Made by a program: the position numbers and the translations under genes
Part shown: in pieces, positions 59,926-64,000 of the stretch
Layout: each line of letters opens with the position of its first letter
Numbering within the stretch: the stretch's first letter is position 1
The notes under the pieces: model-generated
What the model saw: the letters and a program-made list of their open reading frames with translations, nothing else
Databases searched by the model: none
Told to the model about the DNA's origin: nothing
Origin: Kitagawia praeruptora
Lineage: Eukaryota > Streptophyta > Magnoliopsida > Apiales > Apiaceae
Reading direction: 5' to 3'
DNA length: 64,000 nucleotides
Assembly (NCBI GenBank): GCA_037693485.1
Contig: CM075345.1
Coordinates: 114,319,501-114,383,500, forward strand

Positions 59926-61557
59926 ATGGAGACCACCTCTTTCTGCATCTCTTTCTTCTCCTTGCTGTTGATCATCTGTTTCTTATTCTACTACTACTCC
60001 TACAGAGGAGAGAATAAGTTAGATGGAAAAGAAGGAACACCACGGCCTCCCGGGAGATGGGGATGGCCTATCATAGGAGAAAGTCTGGAGTTTCTTTCAA
60101 ACGGGTGGAAAGGGGAGCCAGAGAAGTTCATATTTAGTCGGATGTCAAAATATTCATCCCCGGTCTTTAAGACATTCCTGTTGGGTGAAGCTACTGTGGT
60201 AATGTGCGGCTCCGACTCAAATAAATTCTTGTTTTCTAACGAGAACAAGTTAGTTCAAACCTGGTGGCCGTCTTCTGTGGACAAGTTATTCCCTTTTTCC
60301 AAGTTACAAACCTCTTCAAATGAAGCAGCCATCAAGATGAGGAAAATGCTACCAAACTTTTTGAAGCCAGAGGCATTAAGGCAGTACGTGGGGATTATGG
60401 ACCACATCACTGGAAAACACTTCGTCTCAGAGTGGGAAAACAAGGAAGTGGTCCATGTGTTTCCCCTCACAAAAAAACTCACCTTCTGGCTAGCTTGTCG
60501 AATTTTCATCAGTGTGGAGGATCCTGGGATAGTGGCGGGATTGGAAGAGCACTTGGATGTGCTGGCAACAGGGGTGATGTCAGTTCCTATTGACCTACCG
60601 GGGACACCATTCAGGAGAGCTATAAAGGCTTCAAATCACATAAGGAAAGAGCTGATTAAGATTATAAAGCTACGGAAGATTGATTGCAGCAGTCGGACAG
60701 AGGAGTCTGAAGATATATTGTGGCACATGTTGATTACAGCAGACGAGAATGGGAAATACATGAATGAGTTGGATATAGCTGACAAGATATTAGGGTTGCT
60801 GGTAGGGGGTCATGACACTTCTAGCTCTGCCTGCGCCTTCATTGTTAAGTATCTTGTTGACCTTCCCCACGTTTATCATGGAGTCTACCAAGGTACTCTA
60901 TATAAAATTATAATTAAATACATACCATGCGGTCATGTAATTTACATTTATCTTTTTTATTTAATAAGAAAGAAATATTAAACGTTAACAGAACAAATGG
61001 AGATTGTGAAACTGAAAGGACCAGGAGAATTATTGAACTGGGATGATGTACAAAAGATGAAGTACTCTTGGTGTGTAGCGTGTGAAGTTCTTAGACTTGT
61101 GCCTCCTCTACAAGGAGCTTTTAGACAAGCGTTGACTGATTTCACCTACAATGGTTTCTCAATTCCAAAGGGTTGGAAGGTACATATATTAACGTAATAA
61201 TCTAATTTTAAAGACTGATACAATAACAGTAGTAAAAATATACTTGCATGCATGCAGCTTTACTGGAATGCTCACTCAACGCATAAAAATCCAGAATTCT
61301 TTTCAGAGCCTGAGAGATTCGATCCATCGAGATTTGAAGGTAGAGGGCCAGCGCCATACACATTCGTCCCATTTGGAGGAGGACCTAGAATGTGTCCAGG
61401 AAAAGAGTATGCTAGACTGGAGATACTGGTGTTTATTCACCACCTGGTGAAGAGATTCAGCTGGGAGAAATTAATTGCTGACGAAAGAATGGTTGTAAAT
61501 CCTATTCCAGTTCCAGCTAATGGCCTTCCCATTCGCCTCTTTCCTCACAACCCCTAA
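59926..61557 (+). CDS. CYP716-family cytochrome P450, complete
   Basis: ER-anchored monooxygenase. CYP716 enzymes oxidise triterpene skeletons; CYP716A members typically convert the C-28 methyl of amyrins or lupeol to a carboxyl. Exons are 59926-60892, 60992-61179 and 61258-61557, joining in phase to 484 aa, normal for the family. An N-terminal membrane anchor (FSLLLIICFLFYYY) is followed by a proline-rich hinge (TPRPPGRWGWPIIGESLEFL). The I-helix oxygen motif GGHDTS is present, as are EVLR (the ExxR of helix K), PERFDPSRF and the haem loop PFGGGPRMCPG with its cysteine ligand. An in-frame ATG at 59839 would add 29 residues. It has a better -3 base (A), but family alignment favours 59926. Position 1.3 kb downstream of TORTIFOLIA1-like and 16 kb from the cyclase, same strand, makes a role in the same pathway possible but unproven. 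Substrate cannot be read from sequence. Confidence 0.92.
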
Positions 61558-63414
61558 ATCGCCTTCAATTAGGATTCGAAATATGTTTAGATCTCTCTAT
61601 TGTGTGTCTTAATTACATTTAAATTAAATATTTACAGTTAGTGTGATCCTTTTTTTAACTTCTTAGGATCATCTATAGGATTAATCTTTCTAAAATCGTT
61701 GTACAGTGGGAATACCTGTTGCACAACCCGCGTGTACAAATGATCTTACTCTTTGTATAGGCTACATAATCTTGGCAAAGGATTATCATACCGGCTTGTA
61801 TTCAAAAAAGAATCTACCTATTATTGTCAAATTATCATTTTAAGATGTTAAAGAATCATATTTATCTTAATATTATTTATCTTAAAAGAATCATTTATCA
61901 GAGGTCATCCTCACCTATTAATCCGAGATTATAAAATGTCCTCATATATGAGTGTAAAAAAGTATAAAAATATGTTATAACCTCCGGGAATTAAGAGGTC
62001 ATTCTTAGACCCATTTTTATTTTAGATGTCCCCCCCCCCCTGAATAACTATAAATTCATATTTAGGACGATATATCCCTCCTCGTTTATATTAAATTATT
62101 AAAAATATTGGATTCGAACTCAAGTACTCTACTTTTTTCTAATATGATGTTAACTTTGTCAATCAGAAATTATGAGCACTATTGATATACAAATAAAGAG
62201 TTAATGCAGAGAGAATAAAAAGATTACCTTCCAGAAATGATAGCTTAATCTTATATCATACGTGAATTTGGGTTCCCATGAGAACTAATTGATATTAGTA
62301 TATTACACATGCTTAATCTTATACTCCTATCATACTTGAATTTGGCTTCACATCAGAACTAATTGATATTACACATATTAAAGTACGATTAATTATAAAT
62401 GCCTCTCGGTCGACTAAAAGAAAGTAAAATGGTTTACAATAAAGAATGGATGTTTTGTAATATGTTTGTATGAGATAGTTAGGCTAAACTCTTTTGAATC
62501 ATCAACTCGGGACTCTTTTGAATCATGAACTCGTGACTCGTGAGTTCACAACTTTATCCTTAATTCTAAAAGAATGATATTTATATTACTAACAGCAACA
62601 AATATGCTCAAAATCTGAGAGACATGCTCCTCAACCCTACATGGCAAGTCCTAATTCCAGACATATATACCACTTGGACCCTGATAAAAAATTTTGCACA
62701 TTGTTGAGCGGGAAAAATGAATGAGATCCCAGGATAGAGATGATATTGCTAGTGCCGCGTCATTTCACGGAATATATTTGCCACCCTAGGGGACAATCTT
62801 GGTAGGAATTTAAACATCTAACCACAAAAGTAAGATCAGATATCAGCAACGGTACATAAAAATTTACAGAAAATTTATACGCGTAAGGGCATTTAAAATA
62901 GAAACTAAGAAACGGGATCTAGTAAAGCATGGTTATTCCTTGTTAGAATAATGTTATAGAATCCTAAGCTAGTTCAAGGCTTGACAAATGTTGAGGGTTG
63001 CTTCCAGATTTATCGATAAAAATTCTTGTTTGCCTTCATTTATCAGATGACTTCATTTATCTATCAATTATTTGATTAGATGACAATAAGGCAGTGCCTT
63101 ATTCATGAGGTATTAGCATTAGGAGTAAAAGGGGAATTCTGGTTCTAAATGACACAGATTTTAGTCACTACTGATAGAACCACTTAGTAATAATATCACT
63201 GATAAAGAATTTGATTTAACACGGTTGTCTTCCAGTATGGTGACACAATAGAATTCAGAGGTTCATAAGGAAGCACTCTCACCAAGGCTTTGGTCTAGAA
63301 ATTGGTTCCCAACTTCCCATTCTTAAATGGGGTGCTTTTATCAAATTGTGTTTGATTTTGCTTTAAGGATTTCTTCTTCTTTTTTCCAAAATCTCCACTG
63401 TTTGTTAGTACTTA
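61558..63414. other. Spacer downstream of the P450
   Basis: No gene recognised. It contains a C run near 62031-62040 and an imperfect two-copy tandem duplication at 62243-62376. Confidence 0.6.
62243..62376. repeat. Tandem duplication, about 68-bp unit
   Basis: Two adjacent imperfect copies sharing GCTTAATCTTAT, ATCATAC.TGAATTTGG and CAGAACTAATTGATATTA. Confidence 0.7.
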
Positions 63415-63519
63415 CTAAGCATATTTAACTGTGGTATTCTTCAAATCACTTGAAAGGAACAGATAAAATAAACTAATATCATGAAATGTGACTTTCAAAG
63501 TTAGGAAGAACCAACATAC

Positions 63520-63655
63520 CCAAAGCTTTACACATGCATCCAGTATAACGGGTATCAGGCACACAAATATGGTTATAGCAGCCTGATCAACATCAATACC
63601 ATAATGCTCAACTACTATCTCTAACAATGTCTGCCAACCAGATTCAGAATGATAC
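63520..63655 (-). CDS. CemA-like plastid envelope protein, single exon of a partial gene
   Basis: A minus-strand exon bounded by an ATGCAG acceptor (63656-63661) and a GTATG donor (63515-63519). It encodes YHSESGWQTLLEIVVEHYGI followed by DVDQAAITIFVCLIPVILDA and CVKLW. The spacing of HS..GW, the (D/N)Q pair, and (F/I)PVI.D....K.W matches the C-terminal part of the chloroplast-encoded envelope protein CemA. It also matches nuclear CemA-like proteins (DLDG1 type) involved in proton movement across the inner envelope. The expected next exon (FR.LNR.SP) was not found in the 2 kb downstream, and upstream exons would lie beyond 64000. It may be a gene running into the next window with large introns, or a fragment. 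Confidence 0.55.
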
Positions 63656-64000
63656 CTGCATGTTTTCAAGCATAATTGTTTACCACAAGTAGTTGACATT
63701 TGACAAACCAACAAATGTTCAAAAATTAAAAAAGTGATATTTAGCATAGTTGCCAGAAGATGGTTATAGAAATAGTTTGATATGTAGATCGAAAACTATT
63801 TGCATAATCAAATTTCTTAGGTGACGCACCATACTGCATCCTGTTGGTTATCTGATTAATATATTTCTTACTTATTTCAAATTTCACAAAGTTCAGATTA
63901 TTCATTGTGCAAGTGAGACCTTAACTTCATCTCAATTCGAACTCCCATAAAAGGAAAAAAAAAAAAACTTCCCTGTTTTACTGGAATTCATTCAACACTT

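Noticed and set aside
60000..60509. Minus-strand open frames opposite the P450
   Set aside because: Antisense shadows of exon 1.

Overview
This is eukaryotic, almost certainly higher-plant nuclear DNA: AT-rich, with many-intron genes using GT-AG junctions and a dense load of plant transposons (Athila-like Ty3 gag, CACTA, Tourist, Stowaway, hAT and Mutator-like elements, Helitron-type ends). The cyclase reads most like cycloartenol synthases I remember from Apiales (Panax), so an Apiaceae/Araliaceae-type host is a reasonable guess. That guess rests on recall, not on a search.

Layout. Positions 1-5399: an Athila-like Ty3 retrotransposon on the minus strand (gag, primer-binding site, one LTR) next to, and probably inserted in, an older long LTR. 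5400-11143: AT-rich repeats, Helitron-like debris, a Tourist and a Stowaway MITE and a degenerate CCGAA-rich element. 11144-26958: one 15.8-kb CACTA transposon with an exact CTT target duplication. It contains a 2.0-kb solo LTR (itself holding a Tourist MITE), a 10.3-kb young LTR retrotransposon with no recognisable coding capacity, and pieces of two host genes: an auxin-receptor (TIR1/AFB) F-box gene and a chromodomain gene. 26959-32650: Stowaway elements, an Athila-like LTR remnant and a Helitron-like repeat.

Gene block. 32941-44042 (+): an intact 18-exon oxidosqualene cyclase, 758 aa, with all cycloartenol-synthase diagnostic residues I could check. 44336-52300: MITE-rich spacer. 52650-58338 (+): an intact seven-exon TORTIFOLIA1/SPIRAL2-like microtubule protein, 818 aa. 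59926-61557 (+): an intact three-exon CYP716-family cytochrome P450, 484 aa. 63520-63655 (-): one exon of a CemA-like plastid-envelope protein gene.

How the genes may work together. The cyclase makes a triterpene/sterol skeleton from 2,3-oxidosqualene, and CYP716 enzymes oxidise triterpene skeletons. The two lie about 16 kb apart on the same strand, with a cytoskeletal gene between them, so this is a candidate mini-cluster for triterpenoid synthesis. The caution is that the cyclase looks like a normal sterol-pathway cycloartenol synthase, so co-location may be chance. The most unusual non-genic structure is an array of about 30 short palindromes at 16811-17750 whose stem bases change in compensating pairs.
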